Source of the DNA: Shewanella sp. GD04112
Lineage (GTDB): Bacteria > Pseudomonadota > Gammaproteobacteria > Enterobacterales > Shewanellaceae
Direction: 5' to 3'
NCBI RefSeq assembly: GCF_029835735.1
Contig: NZ_JAOEAL010000001.1
Span: 1,116,001 to 1,180,000 of the forward strand
Length of the DNA stretch: 64,000 nucleotides
The notes beneath the pieces are model-generated. The model was not told where the DNA came from and searched no databases. It saw only the letters and a program-made list of their open reading frames with translations. Both the position numbers and the translations under genes were made by a program. Below are positions 47,862 through 58,166 of the stretch, one piece after another; within the stretch, counting starts at the first letter, position 1; the number at the start of each line of letters is the position of its first letter.

Positions 47862-50441
47862 TTAGTTGGCAACGATGCTGAGCAGTTTACCGGGTACATA
47901 GATAACTTTACGAACCGTAACACCATCTAAGTACTTGATGACTTGCTCGTCCGCCATACCCAGCGCTTCCACTGACGCTTGGTCAGCATCGGCAGCGACA
48001 GTGATCTTAGCGCGCACTTTACCGTTCACTTGTACCACGATGAGTTTGCTGTCTTCTACCAGAGCAGATTCATCGACAACAGGCCATTGGCTGTCTTCGA
48101 TGCTGTTGGTGTTGCCCAGTTCGTTCCACAGGGTAAAGCTCACGTGTGGGATGATTGGGTACAGTAAACGCACTACCGCAGTTAAAGCTTCACCGATAAT
48201 GGCTCGGTCTTGACCTGTGGTTTGTGGCGCTTTTTGCAGGTGGTTCATCAGTTCCATCACGGCGGCAACCGCAGTGTTGAACATCTGGCGACGGCCGATA
48301 TCATCGGTCACCTTAGCGATGGTCTTGTGTACTTCACGGCGCAGCGCTTTTTGCTCGCTAGTTAATTTGCTAACGTCTAAGGCTTCGCTGTTGTCCTGAG
48401 CCACATAATCGCTGGCCAGTTTCCACAGACGTTTGATAAAGCGGTGTGCGCCTTCAACGCCAGACTCTTGCCATTCCAGCGTTAATTCTGGTGGTGATGC
48501 GAACATCATAAACAGACGAACTGTGTCGGCACCGTATTTCTCTACCATCACCTGTGGGTCGATACCGTTGTTTTTCGACTTAGACATCTTGCACATACCG
48601 GTGTAAACCAGTTCGTTACCGTCTTTATCGATGGCTTTGGTGACTCGGCCTTTATCGTCTTTTTCTGTGGTCACTACATCCAGCGGAGACACCCATACAC
48701 GGGCACCTTTGTCGTTGGTGTAGTAGAAGGCATCGGCTAAAACCATGCCCTGAGTCAGCAGTTGTTTCGCTGGCTCGTTAGAGTTCACTAGACCCGCATC
48801 ACGCAGCAACTTGTGGAAGAAGCGGAAGTATAACAAGTGCATACAAGCGTGTTCGATACCACCAATATACTGATCTACTGGTAACCAGTAGTTAGCCTTA
48901 GTCGGATCTAACATTTGGTCTGCTTGTGGGCTGCAGTAACGGGCGTAATACCAAGAAGATTCCATAAAGGTATCGAAGGTATCGGTTTCGCGCAGCGCAT
49001 CTTGGCCGTTAACTTGGGTTTTCGCCCATTCTTTGTCGGCCTTGATTGGGCTTTGAATACCATCCATCACCACATCTTCTGGCAGAATAACTGGCAGTTG
49101 ATCTTCAGGCGTTGGAATAACAGTGCCGTCGGCTAAGGTCACCATAGGAATAGGTGCGCCCCAGTAACGTTGACGTGATACACCCCAGTCGCGCAGACGG
49201 TAGTTGACTTGGCGTTTGCCTTTACCTTCAGCCACTAACTTGTCGGCGATGGCATTGAAGGCGCCGTCAAAGTCTAAACCGTCGAACTCACCAGAGTTAA
49301 ACAGTACGCCTTTTTCGGTGTAAGCCGCTTCGCTGATGTCTAACTCGCCATCAACAGGCTTGATAACTGCTTCGATGGGCAGATTGTACTTTTTAGCAAA
49401 TTCGTAATCGCGTTGGTCGTGGCCAGGGACTGACATTACGGCGCCGGTGCCGTAGTTCATCAGTACAAAGTTCGCCGCCCAAATAGGCACTTGTTTGCCA
49501 GTGATGGGGTGAATCGCGTAAAGGCCTGTTGCTACACCGCGTTTTTCCATGGTGGCCAAATCGGCTTCTGAAGTGGTGCTGTTTTTGCACTCTTCAATAA
49601 ATTGAGCCAGCTCTGGGTTAGTTTGAGCCGCTAATTCTGCTAATGGATGACCCGCAGCAATAGCCACATAGGTTACGCCCATCAGGGTATCTGGACGGGT
49701 TGTGTAGATATCGAATGACTTGTCGCTACCTGCCACACCGAAGGTCATTTCCACGCCTTCACTGCGACCAATCCAGTTGCGCTGCATGGTCTTAACTTGC
49801 TCAGGCCAGCCGTCTAAGGTGTCGATATCGTTTAACAGTTCTTCGGCGTAGGCGGTGATCTTAATGAACCACTGTGGAATTTCTTTTTGTTCTACAGGGG
49901 TATCACAACGCCAGCAGCAACCGTCTTGTACCTGCTCGTTGGCCAGTACGGTTTCATCGTTAGGGCACCAGTTAACAGAAGCTGTCTTCTTGTAAACTAA
50001 GCCTTTTTCGTACAGTTTAGTGAAGAACCATTGTTCCCAGCGGTAGTATTCTGGGGTACAAGTGGCGATTTCACGGCTCCAGTCATAGCCAAAACCTAAC
50101 AGTTTTAGCTGATTCTTCATGTACTCAATATTTTGATAAGTCCATGGTGCTGGGGCTGTTTTGTTGTTGATTGCGGCGTTTTCTGCAGGCAAACCGAAAG
50201 AGTCCCAACCGATAGGTTGTAGCACGTTTTTGCCTTGAAGACGCTGGAAGCGGGCAACCACATCGCCTATGGTATAGTTGCGAACGTGTCCCATGTGGAG
50301 TCGACCTGAAGGATAGGGGAACATCGAAAGGCAATAAAACTTTTCTTTGTTCGCATCTTCAGTAACTTCAAAGGTTTTGTTGTCGTGCCAGTGCTTTTGC
50401 ACTAAGGCTTCAATTTCTGAGGGATTATATTGCTCTTGCAT
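47862..50441 (-). CDS. leuS: Leucyl-tRNA synthetase
   Basis: 859 residues from ATG (a GTG codon lies just upstream in frame). Class-I signature HIGH is [14 protein letters not shown] is in [12 protein letters not shown]. The CP1 editing domain spans about 225-415, and the zinc-type Cys cluster CCWRCDT is present. Length and N-terminus [15 protein letters not shown] match E. coli. First gene of the minus-strand cluster. Confidence 0.98.
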   Translation of the reverse strand: MQEQYNPSEIEALVQKHWHDNKTFEVTEDANKEKFYCLSMFPYPSGRLHMGHVRNYTIGDVVARFQRLQGKNVLQPIGWDSFGLPAENAAINNKTAPAPWTYQNIEYMKNQLKLLGFGYDWSREIATCTPEYYRWEQWFFTKLYEKGLVYKKTASVNWCPNDETVLANEQVQDGCCWRCDTPVEQKEIPQWFIKITAYAEELLNDIDTLDGWPEQVKTMQRNWIGRSEGVEMTFGVAGSDKSFDIYTTRPDTLMGVTYVAIAAGHPLAELAAQTNPELAQFIEECKNSTTSEADLATMEKRGVATGLYAIHPITGKQVPIWAANFVLMNYGTGAVMSVPGHDQRDYEFAKKYNLPIEAVIKPVDGELDISEAAYTEKGVLFNSGEFDGLDFDGAFNAIADKLVAEGKGKRQVNYRLRDWGVSRQRYWGAPIPMVTLADGTVIPTPEDQLPVILPEDVVMDGIQSPIKADKEWAKTQVNGQDALRETDTFDTFMESSWYYARYCSPQADQMLDPTKANYWLPVDQYIGGIEHACMHLLYFRFFHKLLRDAGLVNSNEPAKQLLTQGMVLADAFYYTNDKGARVWVSPLDVVTTEKDDKGRVTKAIDKDGNELVYTGMCKMSKSKNNGIDPQVMVEKYGADTVRLFMMFASPPELTLEWQESGVEGAHRFIKRLWKLASDYVAQDNSEALDVSKLTSEQKALRREVHKTIAKVTDDIGRRQMFNTAVAAVMELMNHLQKAPQTTGQDRAIIGEALTAVVRLLYPIIPHVSFTLWNELGNTNSIEDSQWPVVDESALVEDSKLIVVQVNGKVRAKITVAADADQASVEALGMADEQVIKYLDGVTVRKVIYVPGKLLSIVAN

Positions 50442-50562
50442 CACGCTATTTCCGGCAGTGCCGCCTATTTATTTGATCTAACGCCATATCGACGCGAATA
50501 AGATCTGCATAGAATAAACTAGAAGCGATGCATTAAAAAGGTTCTATGAAGGAGTATTGGTT

Positions 50563-51063
50563 ATGAATGATAGAAGTAGTGCGCTACTAGGACTGTATCA
50601 AGCCTTAATTAACGAAGTGAAAGCGCAATTTGCGGAAGATAACTCGCTGACTGCAAAGAATTTATTTAAGTCTGTCACTCAAGGGAAGGAGTTTTTACGC
50701 CTCAAAGAACAAGCGGGGGAAGATGAGCTCGCCTTAGTGGAGCAATTCTTAAAGCGTGATATCGCCAGCTTTTTGCGTGAGCAAAATGCCGACAGCTTAA
50801 GCCACAGCCCGACGGTGATCACCCTTGAAAACACCCTTTGGCATTGGTTAAGTGAAATCACTGACCGCAGCCAAGTGGAGTGGCACGAGCTGACTCAAGA
50901 CTTCAAGCACCACGGCTATTACCAGAGTGGCGATATTGTGAGTCAAGGGGTGATGGTGTGCACTAACTGCGGCCATGAAATGAGTATCGAGTTCCCGGGA
51001 GTGATCCCAGATTGCCCCGAGTGTGACCATGAGGAGTTTACCCGTGAGGCGTTAACGCCTTAA
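50563..51063 (+). CDS. ybeL: Zinc-ribbon protein YbeL
   Basis: 166 residues. The ATG is eight bases after GAAGGAG, preferred over the in-frame TTG two codons earlier. The N-terminal helical part precedes a C-terminal zinc ribbon, CTNCGHEMSIEFPGVIPDCPECDH, with two CxxC pairs. Corresponds to E. coli YbeL (DUF1451), also beside leuS. Function unknown. Confidence 0.93.
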   Translation: MNDRSSALLGLYQALINEVKAQFAEDNSLTAKNLFKSVTQGKEFLRLKEQAGEDELALVEQFLKRDIASFLREQNADSLSHSPTVITLENTLWHWLSEITDRSQVEWHELTQDFKHHGYYQSGDIVSQGVMVCTNCGHEMSIEFPGVIPDCPECDHEEFTREALTP

Positions 51064-51093
51064 GGGGATTGCTTCAACGTGCATAAATAAAAA

Positions 51094-51117
51094 ACGACGC
51101 TTTGCGTCGTTTTTTTG
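51094..51117. terminator. Bidirectional terminator between ybeL and the prepilin gene
   Basis: ACGACGC / GCGTCGT with a TTT loop, flanked by A-run and T7. Serves both convergent genes. Confidence 0.9.
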
Positions 51118-51124
51118 TGAGTCA

Positions 51125-51619
51125 TCAACAGCCTTGAACATTGATATCGTAAAGCGGCGGAGTGCTCGAATCGGCAGCTTGGGTGTAGCGGAAATAACAC
51201 TGATCGTCGTCGACAATGGAATTGTCATTTAAGTCGTAACCAATATAAGTAATATCAATGCCTTGATATTGAATGACGAGTTTATCGTCTTTCGTTATCC
51301 ATTTTTCGATATCGGTATTGTCCAGATATCCCCACTTGAGGCGAGTGTCGACCGTGCCATTACCATCGAGGTCGATGTCGATAATATCGTCACGGCCCAC
51401 AACGGCTTGGCTTTGCAAACTGGGCATTTGGGTCTTGGAATAGGCCAAGGTATTGGCGGTTTTTACGCTGGCTTGAAGTTGCAGCAGACTTTTCTCCCGC
51501 GCCTCTTTGCTCATACCGATAAATTTCGGCGCCGCAATAACCGCTAAAATCCCGAGCACTATGATAACGACGACGAGTTCGATTAAGGTAAAACCTTGAA
51601 TGCGTTTCTGATTAATCAA
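51125..51619 (-). CDS. Orphan type IV prepilin-like protein
   Basis: 164 residues. Short leader MINQKRIQG then FTLIELVVVIIVLGILAVIAAPKF, the class-III signal processed by prepilin peptidase between Gly and Phe. A central low-complexity segment contains DIDLDGNGTVDTRL, a calcium-type loop pattern. Two Cys near the C-terminus (DDQCYFR, VQGC) may form a disulfide loop as in MshA/PilA-type pilins. No assembly genes are adjacent, and it lies just 15 bp from lnt. Its pilus partner system is unknown. Confidence 0.88.
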   Translation of the reverse strand: MINQKRIQGFTLIELVVVIIVLGILAVIAAPKFIGMSKEAREKSLLQLQASVKTANTLAYSKTQMPSLQSQAVVGRDDIIDIDLDGNGTVDTRLKWGYLDNTDIEKWITKDDKLVIQYQGIDITYIGYDLNDNSIVDDDQCYFRYTQAADSSTPPLYDINVQGC

Positions 51620-51634
51620 TTTCTGACTCTATTG

Positions 51635-53185
51635 TTATTTTTTACGACGAATAAACCCGACGAACAGCAGCGCACCACACAGCAATAGCAGCGGTGTTTG
51701 GCCGATTTTGGCAAACCAAGTTTGGCCTGTGACCAGTGGAATCGTCGCGCTTAGCACGCCCGTTTCGAATTGCGGCAGTGCAGCTGTGATATTGCCTTTC
51801 TCATCAACAACCGCGGTCACACCGTTGTTGGTGGCGCGCACCAGAGGACGGCCCAATTCGATGGCGCGCATTTGGGCGATTTCCATGTGCTGCAACGGCC
51901 CATTTGAGGTGCCAAACCACGCATCGTTCGATACGGTTAACAGCAGATCGGTGCCGAGGTTAACACTGTCACGCAGCTGCTCTGGGAAGGCGATTTCATA
52001 ACAAATTGCCGGGGCAATTTTATGGCCTACGGCGCTCAAGTTCGGCTGTTGATAATCGCCCCGAGCGAAGGAGGACATTGGCAGATTGAAGAAAGGCGCA
52101 ATTGGGCGCAGTAAGGTTTCAAAGGGCACAAACTCGCCGATAGGCAGTAGATGGTGTTTTTTAAACTGGTTGCTGCCATCGCTCTCATAATCCGGCGTAT
52201 CTTGTTGCTTCTGATTATGGTTACCTAGCACGATCAAAGAGTTATAAAACTCGTTCTGTTGACGGCTAATAATCCCCGTGATGATGGAAGTGTGGTTAAG
52301 GTTGGCAACCTTGTTAGCATTATCCAAAAAGTCTTGCACCATAGATTCTGGCGCCGGGATCGCGGCTTCTGGCCAGACGATAATGTCAGCGTCGAAGTGC
52401 TCACGGGATAAATCCATGTATTTCAATAGGGTTGGCCAGAGTGCCTCGGGTTCCCATTTCATACTTTGGGGAATGTTTCCCTGCACCAGAGCAACTTTAA
52501 CTGATTCGCCTGTCGGCTGGATTTGCGTTAGCTTTGGGGCAACCCAAGCCGCAGCTGCGATGATGGGCAGTAAAATCAACAGGCTTTTGTAGCGCTTGCT
52601 AAAACACAGGGCTAAGGCGCCTGCGAGCATCGCAATTAAGAAACTGAGTCCTAGGGCACCAATAATACTCGCGAGTTCCTTTAATGGACCTTGGGTTTGA
52701 GAGTAGCCGGCCCAGATCCAGGGAAATCCTGTCATCACCCAGCCTCTAGCCCATTCGGCTAAGACCCAAAGCGAGGGGAAGAGTAATAGATTGCGCCATA
52801 GCGACGGAGTATTAGTGCGGGTCAACCACGCTAAACCGAGACCCGTTAAGGCCGGATAAAGGGCTAAATAGAGGGCTAACAGCGCCATTAGCCCCACTGA
52901 GGCGGCCAAGGGGAGGCCACCGAAGGTGTCCATACTGACATGCACCCAACTGATCCCAACGGCGAAACAGCCAAAACCAAAGCTTAACCAATGGAAGAAG
53001 CTGGCTTTAGGAGTCAAGGAGCCACTCAGCCACAGGGCTAAGGCCATGGCGACGGGATAGATAATCCACAAGGAATAAGGGGCAAAGGAAAGCGCCGTAC
53101 TGGCGCCTAAAATAAACGCCAGCACGAGCCGTAACACGCTCAGTCGGGACTTTTGTTGGGCAAAAGCCCGAATGTTAGTTAGCAC
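51635..53185 (-). CDS. lnt: Apolipoprotein N-acyltransferase
   Basis: Adds the third acyl chain to lipoproteins. 516 residues with about six N-terminal membrane helices and a periplasmic nitrilase domain. Catalytic triad motifs are visible: Glu in WPEAAIPAP, Lys in the HHLLPIGEFVPFE region, and Cys in PAICYEIAFPE. GTG start without a strong ribosome site. Downstream of corC-ybeY-phoH. Confidence 0.97.
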   Translation of the reverse strand: MLTNIRAFAQQKSRLSVLRLVLAFILGASTALSFAPYSLWIIYPVAMALALWLSGSLTPKASFFHWLSFGFGCFAVGISWVHVSMDTFGGLPLAASVGLMALLALYLALYPALTGLGLAWLTRTNTPSLWRNLLLFPSLWVLAEWARGWVMTGFPWIWAGYSQTQGPLKELASIIGALGLSFLIAMLAGALALCFSKRYKSLLILLPIIAAAAWVAPKLTQIQPTGESVKVALVQGNIPQSMKWEPEALWPTLLKYMDLSREHFDADIIVWPEAAIPAPESMVQDFLDNANKVANLNHTSIITGIISRQQNEFYNSLIVLGNHNQKQQDTPDYESDGSNQFKKHHLLPIGEFVPFETLLRPIAPFFNLPMSSFARGDYQQPNLSAVGHKIAPAICYEIAFPEQLRDSVNLGTDLLLTVSNDAWFGTSNGPLQHMEIAQMRAIELGRPLVRATNNGVTAVVDEKGNITAALPQFETGVLSATIPLVTGQTWFAKIGQTPLLLLCGALLFVGFIRRKK

Positions 53186-53227
53186 GGATAATTCTTCTTA
53201 CACTGAGCGTTATTCTTACGTAGAGGG

Positions 53228-54103
53228 TTATTCTACGTCTTCACCGACATTGGGATCGGGGAGTTTAACTCTGAGTTGGATTAAGCGTCTGGTATCGGCA
53301 TTGATGACTTTAAATTCAATTCCTTCGATCATAATGCTCTCATTACGCTCTGGTAGATGACCAAAGGCATGGGACACTAAACCACCGACGGTATCAAACT
53401 CTTCATCGCTGAAGTGAGTATTGAATTCTTCGTTAAAATCCTCGATAGGCGTCAACGCTTTTACCATGTAGACAGTGTTGCCGACCTTGCGGATCTCAGT
53501 GTCTTCAGGGCTATCGTGGTCGAATTCGTCTTCAATCTCACCGACGATTTCTTCGAGAATATCTTCAATGGTCACTAGACCCGATACTCCGCCGTATTCG
53601 TCGACGACAATCGCCATATGGTAACGCTGGGAGCGGAATTCTTTGAGTAATACGTCGACGCGTTTGCTCTCTGGCACAACGACGGCGGGGCGGATCACGC
53701 GCTCAAGGGAGAAGGGTTCTTCACTGTTTGAGAAACCATAGGGGATCAAATCTTTAGCCAGTAAAATGCCTTCGATATGGTCCTTATCTTCGTTAACCAC
53801 AGGGAAGCGAGAATGGCCTGAACCGATAACAGTTGCGAGCAATTCTTCGACAGTATTGTCGATTTGAATCGCGACAATTTGAGCTCGTGGGATCATAATA
53901 TCCCGAACACGCATATCAGAAACTTCTAATACACCTTTGATCATTTCGCGGGTGTCTTCGGTGATTAACTCGCGCTGCTCTGCGCCATCAATCACATCGA
54001 CTAAGTCTTCGCGATTTTGAGGTTCGCCCTGAAATAACTGACTTACTCTGTCAAACCAGCCTTTCTTTTGGGCGCTCGTACTCGGGGGGATATCGTCACT
54101 CAT
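53228..54103 (-). CDS. corC: CorC/YbeX transporter-associated CBS protein
   Basis: 291 residues from ATG of MSDDIPPSTS. Two CBS domains (about 65-180), ...MIPRAQIVAIQ... and HMAIVVDEYGGVSGLVTIEDILEEIVGEIEDE, followed by the CorC_HlyC domain at the C-terminus. Linked to Mg2+/Co2+ efflux in some bacteria and to ribosome-associated Mg2+ in others. Conserved ybeZ-ybeY-ybeX-lnt order. Confidence 0.95.
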   Translation of the reverse strand: MSDDIPPSTSAQKKGWFDRVSQLFQGEPQNREDLVDVIDGAEQRELITEDTREMIKGVLEVSDMRVRDIMIPRAQIVAIQIDNTVEELLATVIGSGHSRFPVVNEDKDHIEGILLAKDLIPYGFSNSEEPFSLERVIRPAVVVPESKRVDVLLKEFRSQRYHMAIVVDEYGGVSGLVTIEDILEEIVGEIEDEFDHDSPEDTEIRKVGNTVYMVKALTPIEDFNEEFNTHFSDEEFDTVGGLVSHAFGHLPERNESIMIEGIEFKVINADTRRLIQLRVKLPDPNVGEDVE

Positions 54104-54142
54104 AGTTTTCTCATTAACCTTGATGCTGTGCACCGTGGTTAA

Positions 54143-54604
54143 TTATTGTTCCTTATATGGGTCAGTAAAACCTAAGCTTTCAATGAGTTGAGTCTCTAAC
54201 GACTCCATCTCTTCGGCTTCTTCGTCTTCAATGTGATCATAACCTAGCAGATGCAGGCAACCATGTACAACCATGTGTGCCCAATGGGCTTCTAGGGTTT
54301 TATCTTGTTCACGCGCTTCATTTTCAACGACTGCGGCACAAATGACAAGATCTCCAAGCAGTGGAAGTTCAATTTCTGGCGGTGCTTCAAAGGGAAACGA
54401 CAACACATTGGTCGGTTTGTCTTTGCCTCTGTAGGTGCTGTTTAGCATTTGGCTTTCACGGGCATCGACGATGCGAATGGTCAGCTCCGCCTGTTCCATG
54501 CTGTTACCAATGGCAGTTTTTACCCAAAGAGCAAACTGATCTTCACTGGGCAGATAGTCACTCGCCGTGGCGTATTGCACATCTAAGGCTAAATCAAGAC
54601 TCAT
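54143..54604 (-). CDS. ybeY: Endoribonuclease YbeY
   Basis: Metal-dependent RNase that matures 16S rRNA. 153 residues with [15 protein letters not shown] (HxxxHxxxxxH zinc site). Overlaps phoH by 11 bp, translational coupling. Confidence 0.97.
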
Positions 54605-55658
54605 GCTTTAAGACTTCCTGTTGCGTTTGTGGATGCGCTTGTTGATAGTCGCGGCGCTCTTTTTCAGCCTTTAATGCCTGCTCCTTACGATCGTAAGCAT
54701 CATAGGCTTCAACAATCCGAGCAACCACGGGGTGGCGCACTACGTCTTGAGACACGAAGAAGTTAAAGCTGATTTCCTCGACTTGGCTCAGGACTTCAAT
54801 AGCGTGGCGCAGACCCGACTTAACATGTTTGGGTAAGTCTGTCTGGGTGATGTCCCCCGTGATCACCGCGCGTGAGTTAAAGCCAATACGGGTTAGGAAC
54901 ATCTTCATCTGTTCGACGGTGGTGTTTTGGCTCTCATCGAGAATAATAAAGGCATCGTTTAGGGTGCGACCACGCATATAGGCGAGCGGCGCCACTTCGA
55001 TGACGTTTTTCTCGATTAAGCGTTCCACCTTTTCAAAGCCGAGCATTTCGAACAAGGCATCATAAAGTGGGCGCAGGTAAGGGTCGACTTTCTGGCTTAA
55101 ATCGCCGGGTAAGAAGCCGAGTTTTTCCCCTGCTTCAACCGCAGGGCGGGTGAGCAGAATACGGCGCACTTCTTGACGCTCTAATGCATCTACTGCGGCG
55201 GCCACTGCTAAGTAGGTTTTACCCGTTCCCGCTGGGCCAATACCAAAGGTAATATCATGGCGCACAATGTTGGCCACATAGGTGCTTTGGTTGGGGTTAC
55301 GCGGTTTAATCACACCACGGCGGGTTTTGATAAATAAAGATTTATCGTCACCGCTGTCGTCCTGTTCGAGGGCTATGGCTTCTTGAATTGCCAAATGCAC
55401 CTGCTCAGGGTCGAGATCCGGCGTGCTGCCCTTGACCGTTTGGGTCTCGATATAGAGCTGCTTAAGTAAGTTATTGGCACTTAAACAGTTACGCGGCAGT
55501 CCGGTAATTTGAAAATGGTTGTTCTTACGGACTATCTCAACGCCAACGCGACGCTCAATCTGTTTGATATTGTCATCGAAGGGACCGCACAGCGAGGCCA
55601 AACGGCGGGTTTCTGCGGGTTCGAGATACAGATTCATTGTGGTTAATTTACTGGACAA
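54594..55658 (-). CDS. ybeZ: PhoH-like ATPase YbeZ
   Basis: 354 residues. TTG start supported by TAGGAG six bases upstream. Walker [12 protein letters not shown], Walker [11 protein letters not shown] and the helicase-like block [18 protein letters not shown]. Works with YbeY in rRNA processing in several bacteria. First gene of the lnt cluster, 263 bp from miaB. Confidence 0.96.
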
Positions 55659-55853
55659 ATAGTACTCCTATTGTCAAATACCAAGCAAAGTGCTGAGTGA
55701 AAAGCCAAGTGCGATGCCTGTTTGCTATCGCAGTCTCTAATCAGAAGATAATCTCAGTTTACGAGCCATAGCGGATAATTGCTAACGGAAAATCGTTAAG
55801 CCCAAGGGTTTTGAATGACTGCTCTATAAAAGGCAAAAGTACACAAAACAAAA

Positions 55854-55889
55854 AGGGCGACACTGAGGTTAGCTAAACCATGTCGCCCT
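55854..55889 (-). terminator. Terminator after miaB
   Basis: On the minus strand AGGGCGACA / TGTCGCCCT with an 18-base loop that can itself pair, followed by TTTTTGTTTTG. Confidence 0.8.
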
Positions 55890-55921
55890 GATATAGGTGC
55901 TGCTTGCTCGATTTTAAACCC

Positions 55922-57346
55922 TTAAGGTTTAAATTGTGTCACACCGAGATCGTCATCCTGTTTGTGTTTGGCCAGAATATCCGATGGGCGCAGGTTGCGG
56001 CGCAGATCCATTTCATCTTCACCACGGATAAATTTACCGCGCAGTGAGTTAGTGTAAACGTCAACAATTTCGACATCCACAAAGCTACCGATGTGCTTTG
56101 GCTGACCTTCGAAGTTGACGACACGGTTGTTTTCGGTACGGCCGCGCAGCTCCATAGGGTTTTTCACCGATGGGCCTTCAACCAGAATACGTTGTACTGT
56201 GCCCATCATATGGCGGCTGTAACGCATGGCTTGTTGAGTGATACGGTCCTGCAGAATCGCCAGACGTTGTTTTTTCTCTTCCATATCAACGTCATCGGGT
56301 AAATCTGCCGCAGGTGTACCAGGGCGCGCACTGTAGATAAAGCTAAAGCTGTGGTCAAACGCCACATCTTCAATCAGCTTCATGGTATCGGCGAAGTCTT
56401 CTTTGGTTTCGCCAGGGAAGCCAATGATAAAGTCAGAGCTGATTTGGATATCAGGACGGGCTTTGCGCAGACGGCGGATGATTGACTTGTACTCTATCGC
56501 CATATGGCCACGCTTCATTGCCGTCAGAATGCGGTCAGAACCCGATTGCACTGGTAAGTGCAGGAAGCTGACTAATTCAGGAGTATCTTCGTAAACGTCG
56601 ATAATGTCCTGCGTAAATTCAATCGGGTGACTGGTGGTGAAGCGAATACGGTCGATACCATCGATAGCGGCAACATAGCGTAATAGCTCGGCAAAGGTAC
56701 AAATGCCGCCGTCGTGGGTTGCACCACGGTAGGCGTTAACGTTTTGACCGAGCAGGTTGACTTCGCGCACACCTTGTTCTGCCAGTTGGGCAATCTCGAG
56801 GATGATATCGTCCGATGGACGGCTGACTTCTTCACCACGGGTATAAGGCACCACGCAGAATGAACAGTACTTGCTGCAACCTTCCATGATAGACACAAAC
56901 GCCGTTGGGCCTTCGGCGCGCGGTTCTGGTAGACGGTCAAATTTCTCGATTTCAGGGAAGCTAACGTCGATCACGGCCTTTTCGCCACGGCGTACTTGGT
57001 CGATCATATCTGGCAGACGGTGTAGTGTCTGTGGTCCAAAGATGATGTCGACGCACTGAGCACGGTCTTTGATCGCTTTACCTTCCTGCGATGCAACACA
57101 ACCACCCACACCAATGATCAGATCGGGATTTTTATCTTTAAGGGTTTTCCAACGACCTAACTGATGGAACACCTTTTCCTGCGCTTTTTCGCGGATAGAA
57201 CAAGTGTTCAGCAGTAGAATGTCCGCTTCTTCTGCTTCTTCAGTCAAGGTGTAACCTTGGTATTCGCCTAAAAGATCCGCCATCTTGGATGAGTCATACT
57301 CATTCATTTGACAGCCCCAAGTTTTAATATGGAGTTTTTTGCTCAT
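55922..57346 (-). CDS. miaB: tRNA-2-methylthio-N6-dimethylallyladenosine synthase
   Basis: Radical-SAM enzyme that thiomethylates A37 of tRNAs reading UNN codons. 474 residues from ATG of [14 protein letters not shown], the same length as E. coli. N-terminal MTTase Cys (CGxN-type: [11 protein letters not shown]), [12 protein letters not shown], radical-[18 protein letters not shown], and C-terminal TRAM domain. The frame continues upstream without ribosome site. Confidence 0.98.
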   Translation of the reverse strand: MSKKLHIKTWGCQMNEYDSSKMADLLGEYQGYTLTEEAEEADILLLNTCSIREKAQEKVFHQLGRWKTLKDKNPDLIIGVGGCVASQEGKAIKDRAQCVDIIFGPQTLHRLPDMIDQVRRGEKAVIDVSFPEIEKFDRLPEPRAEGPTAFVSIMEGCSKYCSFCVVPYTRGEEVSRPSDDIILEIAQLAEQGVREVNLLGQNVNAYRGATHDGGICTFAELLRYVAAIDGIDRIRFTTSHPIEFTQDIIDVYEDTPELVSFLHLPVQSGSDRILTAMKRGHMAIEYKSIIRRLRKARPDIQISSDFIIGFPGETKEDFADTMKLIEDVAFDHSFSFIYSARPGTPAADLPDDVDMEEKKQRLAILQDRITQQAMRYSRHMMGTVQRILVEGPSVKNPMELRGRTENNRVVNFEGQPKHIGSFVDVEIVDVYTNSLRGKFIRGEDEMDLRRNLRPSDILAKHKQDDDLGVTQFKP

Positions 57347-57485
57347 CAGTTGTGTTGCCCTACGCTGCCCAGTAAATATGTGCCCAAGCTGCCTTTGCCC
57401 TGTTACAGACAAATCCGGCCGCCCAGTAAAAATAGCGCGACATTTTACCCGCAGTTATGGCTGCTGACCAGCTTTGTCCACATTT

Positions 57486-57818
57486 TTACTCGCTAATCCC
57501 TTGAGATTGTGATACCCACAAAGAAGCTAGGTTTATCTCAGCTGATGGGTTTTGTGCGAGTGATGGTTGGCTAAATTGGGCAGCATTTGCCATTTCTAAC
57601 AAGCTATTACGGGCTTGAATGCTAATGTCCTCACGGATTTCGAGTCGAAATACGCTCAACATTTCCGTGGTATGTAGATATAGGGCATAATCGAGCGGGT
57701 CGCGGTAATTGACTGTGATGGTTTCCATCACGGGTGTTGCTGCCAATGCATGACTAAATGGGATCGCGCTGCAAATCAGTAGACTACTGGCTATCTGCAA
57801 GTGGATGAGTGTTTTCAT
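57486..57818 (-). CDS. Small secreted protein of unknown function
   Basis: 110 residues from ATG preceded by GAGG. Signal peptide MKTLIHLQIASSLLICSAIPFSHALA, then a short, mostly polar mature region with ITVNYRDPLDYALYLHTTEML. No cysteines in the mature part, and no family recognised. Lies between miaB and the divergent ubiF. Confidence 0.7.
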   Translation of the reverse strand: MKTLIHLQIASSLLICSAIPFSHALAATPVMETITVNYRDPLDYALYLHTTEMLSVFRLEIREDISIQARNSLLEMANAAQFSQPSLAQNPSAEINLASLWVSQSQGISE

Positions 57819-58166
57819 GACATCCTCACTAACTCTATTAAGTGGATTCACTGGTAACTCGTCCCGAACGGCTAGGGCTCGCTAAGTGAGAAGCTAATCG
57901 GCTTGTCCCGCAGACCGCCTGAGATCCCCGCGGGGTTGCCTTAGAGTGTAGTGGCTTTGCCAAGGCTGAAAACTTGCCTTTGTAAGCAACTGTGAGCAAA
58001 TGCGCCCCTAGCAACATTTGCTCACCTTTGAGCTGAAATTGACATGCTTTTGATACAATGTCCGCGATCAGAGTGATGCGCTTTAAGCTTGTGCCTCAAG
58101 TTCGAGTTTCGATAAGAGTATAGTGCGTCAGATAAATGGAAAGAATTCTAAAGAGTGGTAACTAAG
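57819..58166. other. Divergent promoter region before ubiF
   Basis: It has an isolated CCCCGCGGGG palindrome (57926-57935). A TTGACA (58039-58044) and TACAAT (58054-58059) lie only nine bases apart, too close for a normal promoter. No gene found. Confidence 0.5.

Noticed and set aside
58039..58059. TTGACA and TACAAT as a ubiF promoter
   Set aside because: The spacer is nine bases, far from the usual 16-18.
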